A DNA stretch of 64,000 nt from Lineus longissimus (lineage: Eukaryota > Nemertea > Pilidiophora > Heteronemertea > Lineidae), in contig NC_088323.1 in assembly GCF_910592395.1 (NCBI RefSeq), forward strand, positions 2,792,001 through 2,856,000, written 5' to 3'. This document shows, piece by piece, positions 1 through 15,000 of this stretch. The notes under the pieces were generated by a model. It made no database searches. It was not told the origin of the DNA and was given only the letters and a program-made list of their open reading frames with translations. Both the position numbers and the translations under genes were made by a program. Each line of letters begins with the position of its first letter. The first letter of the stretch is position 1.

Positions 1-17
1 ATCGACGAGCACTACTC
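1..17 (+). CDS. Array 1, copy 0: last 17 nt of a Thr/Ser mucin exon
   Basis: The first 17 bases match the 3' end of the mucin exon of copies 1-4, and the same donor (C|GTATGT) follows at 18. It encodes Ser-Thr-Ser-Thr-Thr and ends in phase 1. The rest of this unit lies to the left of the window, so at least six units exist. Confidence 0.75.
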
Positions 18-3000
18 GTATGTACAGTACTTTGCTTCTTGCACAATTTCTTTTTTGTGCGCCTTCAAACTGTCCGTAGAAGAATACATACCAGCAATCT
101 TAGACGACACCAGTAGTGCAATTAATTATGTCTTGACGCAAGGGCCTAACGCGCCGCGTAGCGGCAAAAAAGCGAAGCTGGCGAAACATTTATAACGGGT
201 CACCGTCACTTATTATTGGACTTATAGCGCATTTACGGGGTTGCAACTATTTTGCTTTATAGTGTCACCAGGAAAGAAAAGCATGCGACCGAACGCCGAT
301 TTATTTGTATAAAGTGATAATTGGAAGGTATATAGTAGGAAATATCAATAAAATAATCATTCCATTTCGTCTTTTGAGGGCATTTTTGATTGTAAAAAAT
401 ATATGTGTACGTCACCGTAGTCTCTGCAATGATAATTTTATCAGAGCAGTCTCGCGCAAGTAGAAGTTCTTTACCTGTTAGTTCTTCACTTATTAGTCTC
501 AACGTCTGGCGCAAAGCCAGACGTTTTCCATTACGATTTCACTACGATGTTTGACAAGAAGGAGCAGTGCGCGAGATATGCTAATGAGCAGACTTCCCTC
601 GCTTGAGTTTCTGAAGAATGTTCCATATCGCGCGAAGCTCATCACTACTGATTATGACAGGCGTGCAACGGTAGGTATCTGCTCCCCAACTTCCACCCTA
701 ATACGGTACAATAAGTTACCATTTGATGGGAATGGGACAATGCCCTCACTGTGTATGGAGTCATAGGGATAAGAAGACATTATTCATTAGTGTTGGTACA
801 AGTGATTTTGCCCAAAAAGCATGCGCATTCAAAAAACAAAATATGCAAGGTATCACGTACATGACCATGACGACGTGCAGAAAGTGCACTGGCCAGTGCA
901 TACCCTATGGCTATGTACTAGCAAACATGGTAAACATGAACAACATCATTATTCATCGGCAGTTCATTTTACTCCGAGCTTTTCCTGAAACATATAGCCA
1001 TGATGATTAGGCCTACCATGTACCATGACCAATAACAGCACTAGATCATGTAGATGTCAACAAGTTCACATGAACCGTATAATCCTGCATGGCGCATGTG
1101 GGGCATGCGTCTAAACCAAAGCCCCAAAATCACTTGTTTTGGTCTATTTCAGTTTCACTTGTGTTTCCCCCGTCTCCCAGTCCATAATACATTTACAGTT
1201 TACAATCCCCGATCATGGCCCAACAAAAGGTCATCGGTTGACTAAAGGAACACAACTGTTCAATGTATTTATAGTTGAATGCGATCAAACTACGTCTTTT
1301 CAATCGTGGATTGTAAATTTAACCCCATGGGCCTAGGGAAGGCCCTATAACAATACTTTCGACACAGTTATTATCTCCGCTGCCTCCACCATGTTACACA
1401 CAGTGCTCACTGCTGATTCTAAAATGCGCCACCTAGTCAAAACAGGACATATGTTCTTCTAGGAATAGATCTCTTTCCAATATTTCGTCATTCCACTATC
1501 GTCATCACCTCATCATACTTTCATTGACATTACAGGCACACATCCACAGAGCACTATTCAAATCATCTACACAGTGGTTATCCAACTAGGATTATAAAGG
1601 TAATTTCTTAGCCCCGCACAGTGGGTTTCAGTCTTGATAAAGGGGCACTATCCAAGATAAAGTTACAAGAAGTAGTCAATAGGGGTCTCTCACCTCTCAC
1701 TGTATGTCCACACTATTCACGCTTGTACGAGGAATACATTCAATGCTGAATCTAACAACACCCAGTGCCCTTACTCTGTATATTAGTCACTGGAAGATGG
1801 CCCATTTCACTCCTTCCTTCTACTTCACCTATAGTCTCATGGCAAACGCCTCAGTTCTATGATATCACATTCACTTTCAGCTGTCATGCAACGCAACAAC
1901 TGTGCTATCTGCCATCGCACATCAACGAAGAAGTGCAGCCGCCCACATTCCACCTCACGTCTGTCCGACCAGCTGCAATCCTCGAGGACGCCCCACTGTA
2001 CCACGATTTCACTACGATGTTTGACAAGAAGGAGCAGTGCGCGAGATAGGCTAATGAGCAGACTTCCCTCGCTTGAGTTTCGAAAGAATGTTCCATATCG
2101 CGCTAAGCTGACCACTGCTGACCATGACAGGCGTGCATTGGACTGGTACTGGTTGGAATTGAACATTGAATATGCTGGTGGTGACGCTTTCTGATGAGAA
2201 GTTGGTCGTGACTGATGCAGTATCCTTGGACTTGTCCACAGCATCGTTCAATCATTGCTCTCTGAGCTGCCTTGATTCTGTACTTACCCAAATACTAAGA
2301 CCAAACGCCTGTTGACTGTGCTTTAAGAGAGACTGGCGCCATGCCTAGAGATATGACTGACCCCTATTGGCAAATTTGTATGACTTTATCTTGCCTACCT
2401 AGCTGCTGCCTATAGTCTCCCTTTAACTGCGGAACACTTCAAAGTCGATAAAATGCCATGTTCCACCTTTAAATGTGTTCAGACCGCCATTTTCAAAATA
2501 ATCAAGTCAGGACACTGCCTTCTAGTCTCATAATAAATTTTGCTTTCCTCAATAATAACATTTCTTCTTCTTCAATGCTTTCATCATTCCAAACTTCTCC
2601 TCCTCGGACTTTTACAGGGGTACAGTCATGGCAATCAAAACCCAAATACTGAGACCAAATGCCTGTTGACTGTGCTTTAAGAGAGACTGGCGCCATGCCT
2701 AGTCTCTCTTAAAACACAGTCAACAGACACCAACCCCCTCAGACTCAGAAACCACAAACGCCCAACCCTTCCTGCTACCTTAATACTTCTGGGTTGTTTT
2801 CGTCATATATTGGGTTATATTGAAAAATACCGGTCTATCAAAGTTAGATATCTGTGAGATTGACGCAAAGAGAGTATCCAAATCACTGAACATGTACGAT
2901 TGATACCACGAAAATCTCACCTAATTTTTTTGAACAATGGCTATTGTACGCTTTACATTGCCATGGATCTGTGAGACAAGTGAATATCGTCTATATCAAA

Positions 3001-6000
3001 ATCAATGTTTTTATCCAAAATTCCGTCATGAGCACGCATGCAATAGCAACAAATTGATCAACACACAGGGTTTACTTTGACTCATTTTTTATGGCAAGTT
3101 TTAAAGAGACATACTCTGTGTTTAAGACAAGATATTGTTGCTAGAATATGATTAATCACTCTTATTGACGTCTCTTTCCCCAATACGCGTAACTAATGAT
3201 GTCTAGTATTCAATAATAGTTCCATTCACCGCAAAAATGATGTATTTATTCTGGGCCGTATAGTTTATACTATATCAATGTGCATTGATCACATATGGGT
3301 AATAATGTTAATGATGAATGTAGAGAATAAGGGCCAAGTTAAAGTAGTGTACGCGATATGAGTAAAGTCATCGCACAAGGATTCAGAGTCACACTCAATA
3401 GTAAAAGTGAATTCAGACAAACGTCAGTGAGAAAAAGTTATTCATTTAGTCAGCTAATTGGTCGGTGGCTTGGTCAGTCATCGGCCGATCAGATAGTTTA
3501 GTTGGTTAGTTAGTTGGATAGAAATATTGGTTGTATGTATTTATTTGGTCTTATTCTAATTTGTTCAATGGAATATTTCAGCACAACCATCTCCGTGTAC
3601 TGAGATAAACGGAATGGATAACCCAGCAGATATTCCCGCAGCGTTCATTTCAACAAATCCAAGTTCTTTTCCTAACGATATAAAGAAACTCAGAACAGCA
3701 GGTCCACCATTTATTGAAAAAGGAAATGGAATTACTGTGACAATTATCATCAATAAGAGCAAGAAACCGGATCTTGAAGTTGGAAAGATAGTGTTAAAGA
3801 CTAAAGGCGTGTCAAGCATTACATCTGATATCCCATCAGTAAGTGTACTTTTTAATTGTCAGTAGCAATAAAATTACCCGATCTGTGTACGTGTGGGCAC
3901 TTACATATGGGAGACTTTTGCAGCAACTTGCTGTTTGGCCTTCCTGACACTTACACCAACATCACTGCATATGATTTAGAGCTCAGCAGCTAGGCGTTTC
4001 GTGTTTGTTGGGAAGTATCACCTCCTCATGATCACCCTGATATTTAAGAGGCTCCACTGGCTGCCAGCTGGCATTTGACAGCAACTGGTTGAGAATGCGT
4101 CTTTTACACCATCACCCTTTTGCCACTAACAATGTTCTTTCGATACCAATTTAAGGATAAATTTGTGTTGAACACAGCCATATTTACACCAGATGCGAAT
4201 GGCAATACTGTCATGCTTCTCGTAGCGAATGTATTCCTGGAGAAGGTTGATGTCACTTTCATAAAGGGCCAAGGTCAGCCGGAAATGGAGATTAAAGTAG
4301 CAGTGTTCGCCTGCTATCAAAACAGTGAGTAGATTTATACTAAGCAATGCAAGTTGAGATTGGCTCTCCGTTAATCGTCTATATTTCAATATCTTTGCTT
4401 GAACATCGGATAGCTGTACCTATTCCACATACGACGCCCTTGCATTTATTATCATTGGCATTGCTCGACTTAAACTCTAGTATTGTAGTCCAGAAAAGTT
4501 AGTGTGGCAACATTTAAAAAATATTATTTAGATACCTATCACTTTATGAGGGTTTATGAAATGTATCGCTAGTGCAAAGTGCTGTAGATTACCTGCAACG
4601 ATTTACAGTTGTTAGGAATAAGTAATGCAAGAAGCAAACAAAGGAAAACCTACTCTCATGTGTTTTACAATTTCTTTTTTTTTATTCGTGATTCAAGCTC
4701 TACATTCTGCGAGTATCACAGGTCCGAGCTGCAGCTATACAGCGCTCAGGACTAACATTCATAGTTTGCCATCTCTGCCTGCTAGGTACCCATTGACTCA
4801 TTAGTGGGGCGAAGCAAGTAGGGTAACTTGCCTTGCTCGAGGGCACAAAGACGAAACAGCATTGATCCTTCCGAGAATCGCACCAACGACCTCCTGATTA
4901 TGAGCCCAGTGCTCTAACCACTACGCAACGATCTCCCTTGCAAATGCAAAGACATCATAAAGATCTCGTTTTCTTTAAAAAAAACTTCGTGAATACTTGC
5001 AGGCATAATTTGTATTGATTTGATTGCTAAAGATACAAACTTATGTTGCAATTCAGGAACAACTACTACTTCCACAACATCGCCAACTACATCAACAACA
5101 ACATCGCCGACTACATCAACCACAACATCGCCAACTACATCAACAACGCCATCGCCAACTACATCAACATCAACACCATCTCCAACTACAACAACAGTAT
5201 CAACAACTGCATCAACAACACCATCGCCAACTACATCAACAACTACATCAACAACTACATCAACAACTACATCAACATCGCCAACTACATCAACAACGCC
5301 ATCGCCAACTACATCAACATCAACGCCATCTCCAACTACAACAACAACATCAACAACTGCTTCAACAACACCATCGCCAACTACATCAACAACTACAACA
5401 ACAACTACATCGCCAACTACATCAACATCGCCAACTACATCAACATCGCCAACTACATCAACAACGCCATCGCCAACTACATCAACATCAACGCCATCTC
5501 CAACTACAACAACAACATCAACAACTGCATCAACAACACCATCGCCAACTACATCAACAACACCATCGCCAACTACAACAACAACAACAACTACTACTAC
5601 ATCAACATCAACAACACCATCGCCAACTACTACAACAACAACACCGCCAACTACATCATCATCCACGACTACAACGTTATCGACGAGCACCACTCGTATG
5701 TACAGTACTTTGCTTCTTACACAATTTCTTTTTTGTGCGCCTTCAAACTGTCCGTAGAAGAATACATACCGGCAATCTTAGACGACACCAGTAGTGCAAT
5801 TAATTATGTCTTGGTTGTTTTCGTCATATATTGGGTTATATTGAGAAATACCGGTCTATCAAAGTTAGATATCTGTGAGATTGACGCGAAGAGAGTATCC
5901 AAATCACTGAACATGTACGATTGATACCACGAAAATCTCACCTAATTTTTTGGAACAATGGCTATTGTACGCTTTACATTGCCATGGATCTTGTGAGACA

Positions 6001-9000
6001 AGTGAATATCGTCTATATCAAAATCAATGTTTTTATCCAAAATTTCGTCATGAGCACGCATGCAATAGCAACAAATTGATCAACACACAGGGTTTACTTT
6101 GACTCATTTTTTATGGCAAGTTTTAAAGAGACATACTCTGTGTTTAAGACCAGATATTGTTGCTAGAATATGATTAATCACTCTTATTGACGTCTCTTTC
6201 CCCAATACGCGTAAATAATGATGTCTAGTATTCAATAACAGTTCCATTCATCGCAAAAATGATGTATTTATTCTGGAACGTATAGTTTATACTATATCAA
6301 TGTGCATTGATCACATATGGGTAATAATGTTAATGATGAATGTAGAGAATAAGGGCCAAGTTAAAGTAGTGTACGCGATATGAGTAAAGTCATCGCACAA
6401 GGATTCAGAGTCACACTCAATAGTAAAAGTGAATTCAGACAAACGTCAGTGAGAAAAAGTTATTCATTTAGTCAGCTAATTGGTCGGTGGCTTGGTCAGT
6501 CATCGGCCGATCAGATAGTTTAGTTGGTTAGTTAGTTGGATAGAAATATTGGTTGTATGTATTGATTTGGTCTTATTCTAATTTGTTCAATGGAATATTT
6601 CAGCACAACCATCTCCGTGTACTGAGATAAACGGAATGGATAACCCAGCAGATATTCCCGCAGCGTTCATTTCAACAAATCCAAGTTCTTCTCCTAACGA
6701 TATAAAGAAACTCAGAACAGCAGGTCCACCATTTATTGAAAAAGGAAATGGAATTACTGTGACAATTATCATCAATAAGAGCAAGAAACCGGATCTTGAA
6801 GTTGGAAAGATAGTGTTAAAGACTAAAGGCGTGTCAAGCATTACATCTGATATCCCATCAGTAAGTGTACTTTTTAATTGTCAGTAGCAATAAAAATACC
6901 CGATCTGTGTACGTGTGGGCACTAACATATGGGAGACTTTTGCAGCAACTTGCTGTTTGGCCTTCCTGACACTTACACCAACATCACTGCATTTGATTTA
7001 GAGCTCAGCAGCTGGGCGTTTCGTGCTTGTTGGGAAGTATCACCTCCTCATGATCACCCTGATATTTAAGAGGCTCCACTGGCTGCCAGCTGGCATTTGA
7101 CAGCAACTGGTTGAGAATGCGTCTTTTACACCATCACCCTTTTGCCACTAACAATGTTCTTTCGATATCAATTTAAGGATAAATTTGTGTTGAACACAGC
7201 CATATTTACACCAGATGCGAATGGCAATACTGTCATGCTTCTCGTAGCGAATGTATTCTTGGAGAAGGTTGATGTCACTTTCATAAAGGGCCAAGGTCAG
7301 CCGGAAATGGAGATTAAAGTAGCAGTGTTCGCCTGCTATCAAAACAGTGAGTAGATTTATACTAAGCAATGCAAGTTGAGATTGGCTCTCCGTTAATCGT
7401 CTATATTTCAATATCTTTGCTTGAACATCGGATAGCTGTACCTATTCCACATACGACGCCCTTGCATTTATTATCATTGGCATTGCTCGACTTTAACTCT
7501 AGTATTGTAGTCCAGAAAAGTTAGTGTGGCAACATTTAAAAAATATTATTTAGATACCTATCACTTTATGAGGGTTAAAGAAATGTATCGCCTAGTGAAT
7601 AGTGCTGTAGATTACCTACAACGATTTACAGTTGTTAGGAATAAGTAATGCAAGAAGCAAACAAAGGAAAACCTACTCTCATGTGTTTTACAATTTCTTG
7701 TTTTTTATTCGTGATTCAAGCTCTACATTCTGCGAGTATCACAGGTCCGAGCTGCAGCTATACAGCGCTCAGGACTAACATTCCTAGTTTGCCATCTCTG
7801 CCTGCTAGGTACCCATTGACTCATTAGTGGGGCGAAGCAAGTAGGGTAACTTGCCTTGCTCGAGGGCACAAAGACGAAACAGCATTGATCCTTCCGAGAA
7901 TCGCACCAACGACCTCCTGATTATGAGCCCAGTGCTCTAACCACTACGCAACGATCTCCCTTGCAAATGCAAAGACATCATAAAGATCTCGTTTTCTTTA
8001 AAAAAAACTTCGTGGATACTTGCAGGCGTAATTTGTATTGATTTGATTGCTAAAGATTCAAACTTATGTTGCAATTCAGGAACAACTACTACTTCCACAA
8101 CATCGCCAACTACATCAACAACAACAACAACATCGCCGACTACATCAACCACAACATCGCCAACTACATCAACAACGCCATCGCCAACTACATCAACATC
8201 AACACCATCTCCAACTACAACAACAGCATCAACAACTGCATCAACAACACCATCGCCAACTACATCAACAACTACATCAACAACTACATCGCCAACTACA
8301 TCAACATCGCCAACTACATCAACAACGCCATCACCAACTACATCAACATCAACGCCATCTCCAACTACAACAACAACATCAACAACTGCATCAACAACAC
8401 CATCGCCAACTACATCAACAACTACATCAACAACTACATCGCCAACTACATCAACATCGCCAACTACATCAACAACGCCATCGCCAACTACATCAACATC
8501 GCCAACTACATCAACAACGCCATCGCCAACTACATCAACATCAACGCCATCTCCAACTACAACAACAACATCAACAACTGCATCAACAACACCATCGCCA
8601 ACTACAACAACAACAACTACTACTACATCAACATCAACAACACCATCGCCAACTACTACAACAACAACACCGCCAACTACATCATCATCCACGACTACAA
8701 CGTTATCGACGAGCACTACTCGTATGTACAGTACTTTGCTTCTTACACAATTTCTTTTTTGTGCGCCTTCAAACTGTCCGTAGAAGAATACATACCAGCA
8801 ATCTTAGACGACACCAGTAGTGCAATTAATTATGTCTTGGTTGTTTTCGTCATATATTGGGTTATATTGAAAAATACCGGTCTATCAAAGTTAGATATCT
8901 GTGAGATTGACGCAAAGAGAGTATCCAAATCACTGAACATGTACGATTGATACCACGAAAATCTCACCTAATTTTTTTGAACAATGGCTATTGTACGCTT

Positions 9001-12000
9001 TACATTGCCATGGATCTGTGAGACAAGTGAATATCGTCTATATCAAAATCAATGTTTTTATCCAAAATTTCGTCATGAGCACGCATGCAATAGCAACAAA
9101 TTGATCAACACACAGGGTTTACTTTGACTCATTTTTTATGGCAAGTTTTAAAGAGACATACTCTGTGTTTAAGACAAGATATTGTTGCTAGAATATGATT
9201 AATCACTCTTATTGACGTCTCTTTCCCCAATACGCGTAACTAATGATGTCTAGTATTCAATAATAGTTCCATTCACCGCAAAAATGATGTATTTATTCTG
9301 GGCCGTATAGTTTATACTATATCAATGTGCATTGATCACATATGGGTAATAATGTTAATGATGAATGTAGAGAATAAGGGCCAAGTTAAAGTAGTGTACG
9401 CGATATGAGTAAAGTCATCGCACAAGGATTCAGAGTCACACTCAATAGTAAAAGTGAATTCAGACAAACGTCAGTGAGAAAAAGTTATTCATTTAGTCAG
9501 CTAATTGGTCGGTGGCTTGGTCAGTCATCGGCCGATCAGATAGTTTAGTTGGTTAGTTAGTTGGATAGAAATATTGGTTGTATGTATTTATTTGGTCTTA
9601 TTCTAATTTGTTCAATGGAATATTTCAGCACAACCATCTCCGTGTACTGAGATAAACGGAATGGATAACCCAGCAGATATTCCCGCAGCGTTCATTTCAA
9701 CAAATCCAAGTTCTTTTCCTAACGATATAAAGAAACTCAGAACAGCAGGTCCACCATTTATTGAAAAAGGAAATGGAATTACTGTGACAATTATCATCAA
9801 TAAGAGCAAGAAACCGGATCTTGAAGTTGGAAAGATAGTGTTAAAGACTAAAGGCGTGTCAAGCATTACATCTGATATCCCATCAGTAAGTGTACTTTTT
9901 AATTGTCAGTAGCAATAAAAATACCCGATCTGTGTACGTGTGGGCACTTACATATGGGAGACTTTTGCAGCAACTTGCTGTTTGGCCTTCCTGACACTTA
10001 CACCAACATCACTGCATTTGATTTTGAGCTCAGCAGCTGGGCGTTTCGTGCTTGTTGGGAAGTATCACCTCCTCATGATCACCCTGATATTTAAGAGGCT
10101 CCACTGGCTGCCAGCTGGCATTTGACAGCAACTGGTTGAGAATGCGTCTTTTACACCATCACCCTTTTGCCACTAACAATGTTCTTTCGATATCAATTTA
10201 AGGATAAATTTGTGTTGAACACAGCCATATTTACACCAGATGCGAATGGCAATACTGTCATGCTTCTCGTAGCGAATCTATTCCTGGAGAAGGTTGATGT
10301 CACTTTCATAAAGGGCCAAGGTCAGCCGGAAATGGAGATTAAAGTAGCAGTGTTCGCCTGCTATCAAAACAGTGAGTAGATTTATACTAAGCAATGCAAG
10401 TTGAGATTGGCTCTCCGTTAATCGTCTATATTTCAATATCTTTGCTTGAACATCGGATAGCTGTACCTATTCCACATACGACGCCCTTGCATTTATTATC
10501 ATTGGCATTGCTCGACTTTAACTCTAGTATTGTAGTCCAGAAAAGTTAGTGTGGCAACATTTAAAAAATATTATTTAGATACCTATCACTTTATGAGGGT
10601 TAAAGAAATGTATCGCCTAGTGCATAGTGCTGTAGATTACCTACAACGATTTACAGTTGTTAGGAATAAGTAATGCAAGAAGCAAACAAATGAAAACCTA
10701 CTCTCATGTGTTTTACAATTTCTTTTTTTTTATTCGTGATTCAAGCTCTACATTCTGCGAGTATCACAGGTCCGAGCTGCAGCTATACAGCGCTCAGGAC
10801 TAACATTCCTAGTTTGCCATCTCTGCCTGCTAGGTACCCATTGACTCATTAGTGGGGCAAAGCAAGTAGGGTAACTTGCCTTGCTCGAGGGCACAAAGAC
10901 GAAACAGCATTTATTCCATCCGAGAATCGCACCAACGACCTCCTGATTATGAGCCCAGTGCTCTAACCACTACGCAACGATCTCCCTTGCAAATGCAAAG
11001 ACATCAGAAAGATCTCGTTTTCTTTAAAAAAAACTTCGTGAATACTTGCAGGCGTAATTTGTATTGATTTGATTGCTAAAGATACAAACTTATGTTGCAT
11101 TTCAGGAACAACTACTACTTCCACAACATCGCCAACTACATCAACAACAACATCGCCGACTACATCAACCACAACATCGCCAACTACATCAACAACGCCA
11201 TCGACAACTACATCAACATCAACACCATCTCCAACTACAACAACATCAACAACAACTACATCAACAACACCATCGCCAACTACATCAACATCGCCAACTA
11301 CATCAACAACGCCATCGCTAACTACATCAACATCAACGCCATCTCCAACTACAACTACAACATCAACAACTGCATCAACAACACCATCGCGAACTACATC
11401 AACAACACCATCGCCAACTACAACAACAACAACTACTACTACTACATCAACATCAACAACACCATCGCCAACTACTACAACAACAACACCGCCAACTACA
11501 TCATCATCCACGACTACAGCGTTATCGACGAGCACCACTCGTATGTACAGTACTTTGCTTCTTACACAATTTCTTTTTTGTGCGCCTTCAAACTGTCCGT
11601 AGAAGAATACATACCGGCAATCTTAGACGACACCAGTAGTGCAATTAATTATGTCTTGGTTGTTTTCGTCATATATTGGGTTATATTGAAAAATACCGGT
11701 CTATCAAAGTTAGATATCTGTGAGATTGATGCAAAGAGAGTATCCAAATCACTGAACATGTACGATTGATTACCACGAAAATCTCACCTAATTTTTTGGA
11801 ACAATGGCTATTGTACGCTTTACATTGCCATGGATCTTGTGAGACAAGTGAATATCGTCTATATCAAAATCAATGTTTTTATCCAAAATTTCGTCATGAG
11901 CACGCATGCAATAGCAACAAATTGATCAACACACAGGGTTTACTTTGACTCATTTTTTATGGCAAGTTTTAAAGAGACATACTCTGTGTTTAAGACAAGA

Positions 12001-15000
12001 TATTGTTGCTAGAATATGATTAATCACTCTTATTGACGTCTCTTTCCCCAATACGCGTAACTAATGATGTCTAGTATTCAATAATAGTCCCATTCATCGC
12101 AAAAATGATGTATTTATTCTGGGCCCTATAGTTTATACTATATCAATGTGCATTGATCACATATGGGTAATAATGTTAATGATGAATGTAGAGAATAAGG
12201 GCCAAGTTAAAGTAGTGTACGCGATATGAGTAAAGTCATCGCACAAGGATTCAGAGTCACACTCAATAGTAAAAGTGAATTCAGACAAACGTCAGTGAGA
12301 AAAAGTTATTCATTTAGTCAGCTAATTGGTCGGTGGCTTGGTCATCGGCCGATCAGATAGTTTAGTTGGTTAGTTAGTTGGATAGAAATATTGGTTGTAT
12401 GTATTTATTTGGTCTTATTCTAATTTGTTCAATGGAATATTTCAGCACAACCATCTCCGTGTACTGAGATAAACGGAATGGATAACCCAGCAGATATTCC
12501 CGCAGCGTTCATTTCAACAAATCCAAGTTCTTTTCCTAACGATATAAAGAAACTCAGAACAGCAGGTCCACCATTTATTGAAAAAGGAAATGGAATTACT
12601 GTGACAATTATCATCAATAAGAGCAAGAAACCGGATCTTGAAGTTGGAAAGATAGTGTTAAAGACTAAAGGCGTGTCAAGCATTACATCTGATATCCCAT
12701 CAGTAAGTGTACTTTTTAATTGTCAGTAGCAATAAAAATACCCGATCTGTGTACGTGTGGGCACTAACATATGGGAGACTTTTGCAGCAACTTGCTGTTT
12801 GGCCTTCCTGACACTTACACCAACATCACTGCATTTGATTTAGAGCTCAGCAGCTGGGCGTTTCGTGCTTGTTGGGAAGTATCACCTCCTCATGATCACC
12901 CTGATATTTAAGAGGCTCCACTGGCTGCCAGCTGGCATTTGACAGCAACTGGTTGAGAATGCGTCTTTTACACCATCACCCTTTTGCCACTAACAATGTT
13001 CTTTCGATATCAATTTAAGGATAAATTTGTGTTGAACACAGCCATATTTACACCAGATGCGAATGGCAATACTGTCATGCTTCTCGTAGCGAATCTATTC
13101 CTGGAGAAGGTTGATGTCACTTTCATAAAGGGCCAAGGTCAGCCGGAAATGGAGATTAAAGTAGCAGTGTTCGCCTGCTATCAAAACAGTGAGTAGATTT
13201 ATACTAAGCAATGCAAGTTGAGATTGGCTCTCCGTTAATCGTCTATATTTCAATATCTTTGCTTGAACATCGGATAGCTGTACCTATTCCACATACGACG
13301 CCCTTGCATTTATTATCATTGGCATTGCTCGACTTTAACTCTAGTATTGTAGTCCAGAAAAGTTAGTGTGGCAACATTTAAAAAATATTATTTAGATACC
13401 TATCACTTTATGAGGGTTAAAGAAATGTATCGCCTAGTGCATAGTGCTGTAGATTACCTACAACGATTTACAGTTGTTAGGAATAAGTAATGCAAGAAGC
13501 AAACAAATGAAAACCTACTCTCATGTGTTTTACAATTTCTTTTTTTTTATTCGTGATTCAAGCTCTACATTCTGCGAGTATCACAGGTCCGAGCTGCAGC
13601 TATACAGCGCTCAGGACTAACATTCCTAGTTTGCCATCTCTGCCTGCTAGGTACCCATTGACTCATTAGTGGGGCAAAGCAAGTAGGGTAACTTGCCTTG
13701 CTCGAGGGCACAAAGACGAAACAGCATTTATTCCATCCGAGAATCGCACCAACGACCTCCTGATTATGAGCCCAGTGCTCTAACCACTACGCAACGATCT
13801 CCCTTGCAAATGCAAAGACATCAGAAAGATCTCGTTTTCTTTAAAAAAAACTTCGTGAATACTTGCAGGCGTAATTTGTATTGATTTGATTGCTAAAGAT
13901 ACAAACTTATGTTGCATTTCAGGAACAACTACTACTTCCACAACATCGCCAACTACATCAACAACAACATCGCCGACTACATCAACCACAACATCGCCAA
14001 CTACATCAACAACGCCATCGACAACTACATCAACATCAACACCATCTCCAACTACAACAACATCATCAACAACACCATCGCCAACTACATCAACATCGCC
14101 AACTACATCAACAACGCCATCGCTAACTACATCAACATCAACGCCATCTCCAACTACAACTACAACATCAACAACTGCATCAACAACACCATCGCGAACT
14201 ACATCAACAACACCATCGCCAACTACAACAACAACAACTACTACTACTACATCAACATCAACAACACCATCGCCAACTACTACAACAACAACACCGCCAA
14301 CTACATCATCATCCACGACTACAGCGTTATCGACGAGCACCACTCGTATGTACAGTACTTTGCTTCTTACACAATTTCTTTTTTGTGCGCCTTCAAACTG
14401 TCCGTAGAAGAATACATACCGGCAATCTTAGACGACACCAGTAGTGCAATTAATTATGTCTTGGTTGTTTTCGTCATATATTGGGTTATATTGAAAAATA
14501 CCGGTCTATCAAAGTTAGATATCTGTGAGATTGACGCAAAGAGAGTATCCAAATCACTGAACATGTACGATTGATTACCACGAAAATCTCACCTAATTTT
14601 TTGGAACAATGGCTATTGTACGCTTTACATTGCCATGGATCTTGTGAGACAAGTGAATATCGTCTATATCAAAATCAATGTTTTTATCCAAAATTTCGTC
14701 ATGAGCACGCATGCAATAGCAACAAATTGATCAACACACAGGGTTTACTTTGACTCATTTTTTATGGCAAGTTTTAAAGAGACATACTCTGTGTTTAAGA
14801 CAAGATATTGTTGCTAGAATATGATTAATCACTCTTATTGACGTCTCTTTCCCCAATACGCGTAACTAATGATGTCTAGTATTCAATAATAGTCCCATTC
14901 ATCGCAAAAATGATGTATTTATTCTGGGCCCTATAGTTTATACTATATCAATGTGCATTGATCACATATGGGTAATAATGTTAATGATGAATGTAGAGAA

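Larger units (their letters stand above)
136..2792. mobile_element. 2.66-kb unclassified insertion in the array-1 intron
   Basis: In copies 1-4 the intron from mucin exon to next discoidin exon is 905-909 nt; here it is 3,564 nt. Sequence matches the unit up to 135 and again from 2793, so about 2,657 bp is extra. No target-site duplication longer than 1 bp is visible. The insert holds a 135-bp direct repeat (533-667 and 2003-2137), a 62-bp direct repeat (2287-2348 and 2641-2702) and two hairpins (501-525; 2663-2726). It contains no recognisable transposase or reverse transcriptase; its open frames are short. It may be a non-autonomous element, a composite of several, or an assembly join. Confidence 0.55.

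Noticed and set aside
1837-2244. 135-codon minus-strand frame in the insertion
   Set aside because: Overlaps several other frames, no recognisable transposase or reverse-transcriptase motif, and it spans one copy of a non-coding-looking direct repeat.
4862-4937. Functional tRNA gene with CAT anticodon
   Set aside because: Stem mismatches in the anticodon and acceptor arms, a SINE-like tail, and the same sequence duplicated within introns argue for a SINE head rather than a working tRNA.
5043-5924. Asn/Ile/Tyr-rich frame with a C-terminal hydrophobic stretch (and equivalents at 8066, 11092 and 13909)
   Set aside because: Its hydrophobic end is intron sequence after the C|GTATGT donor; the frame does not match phase 1 entry from the preceding exon.
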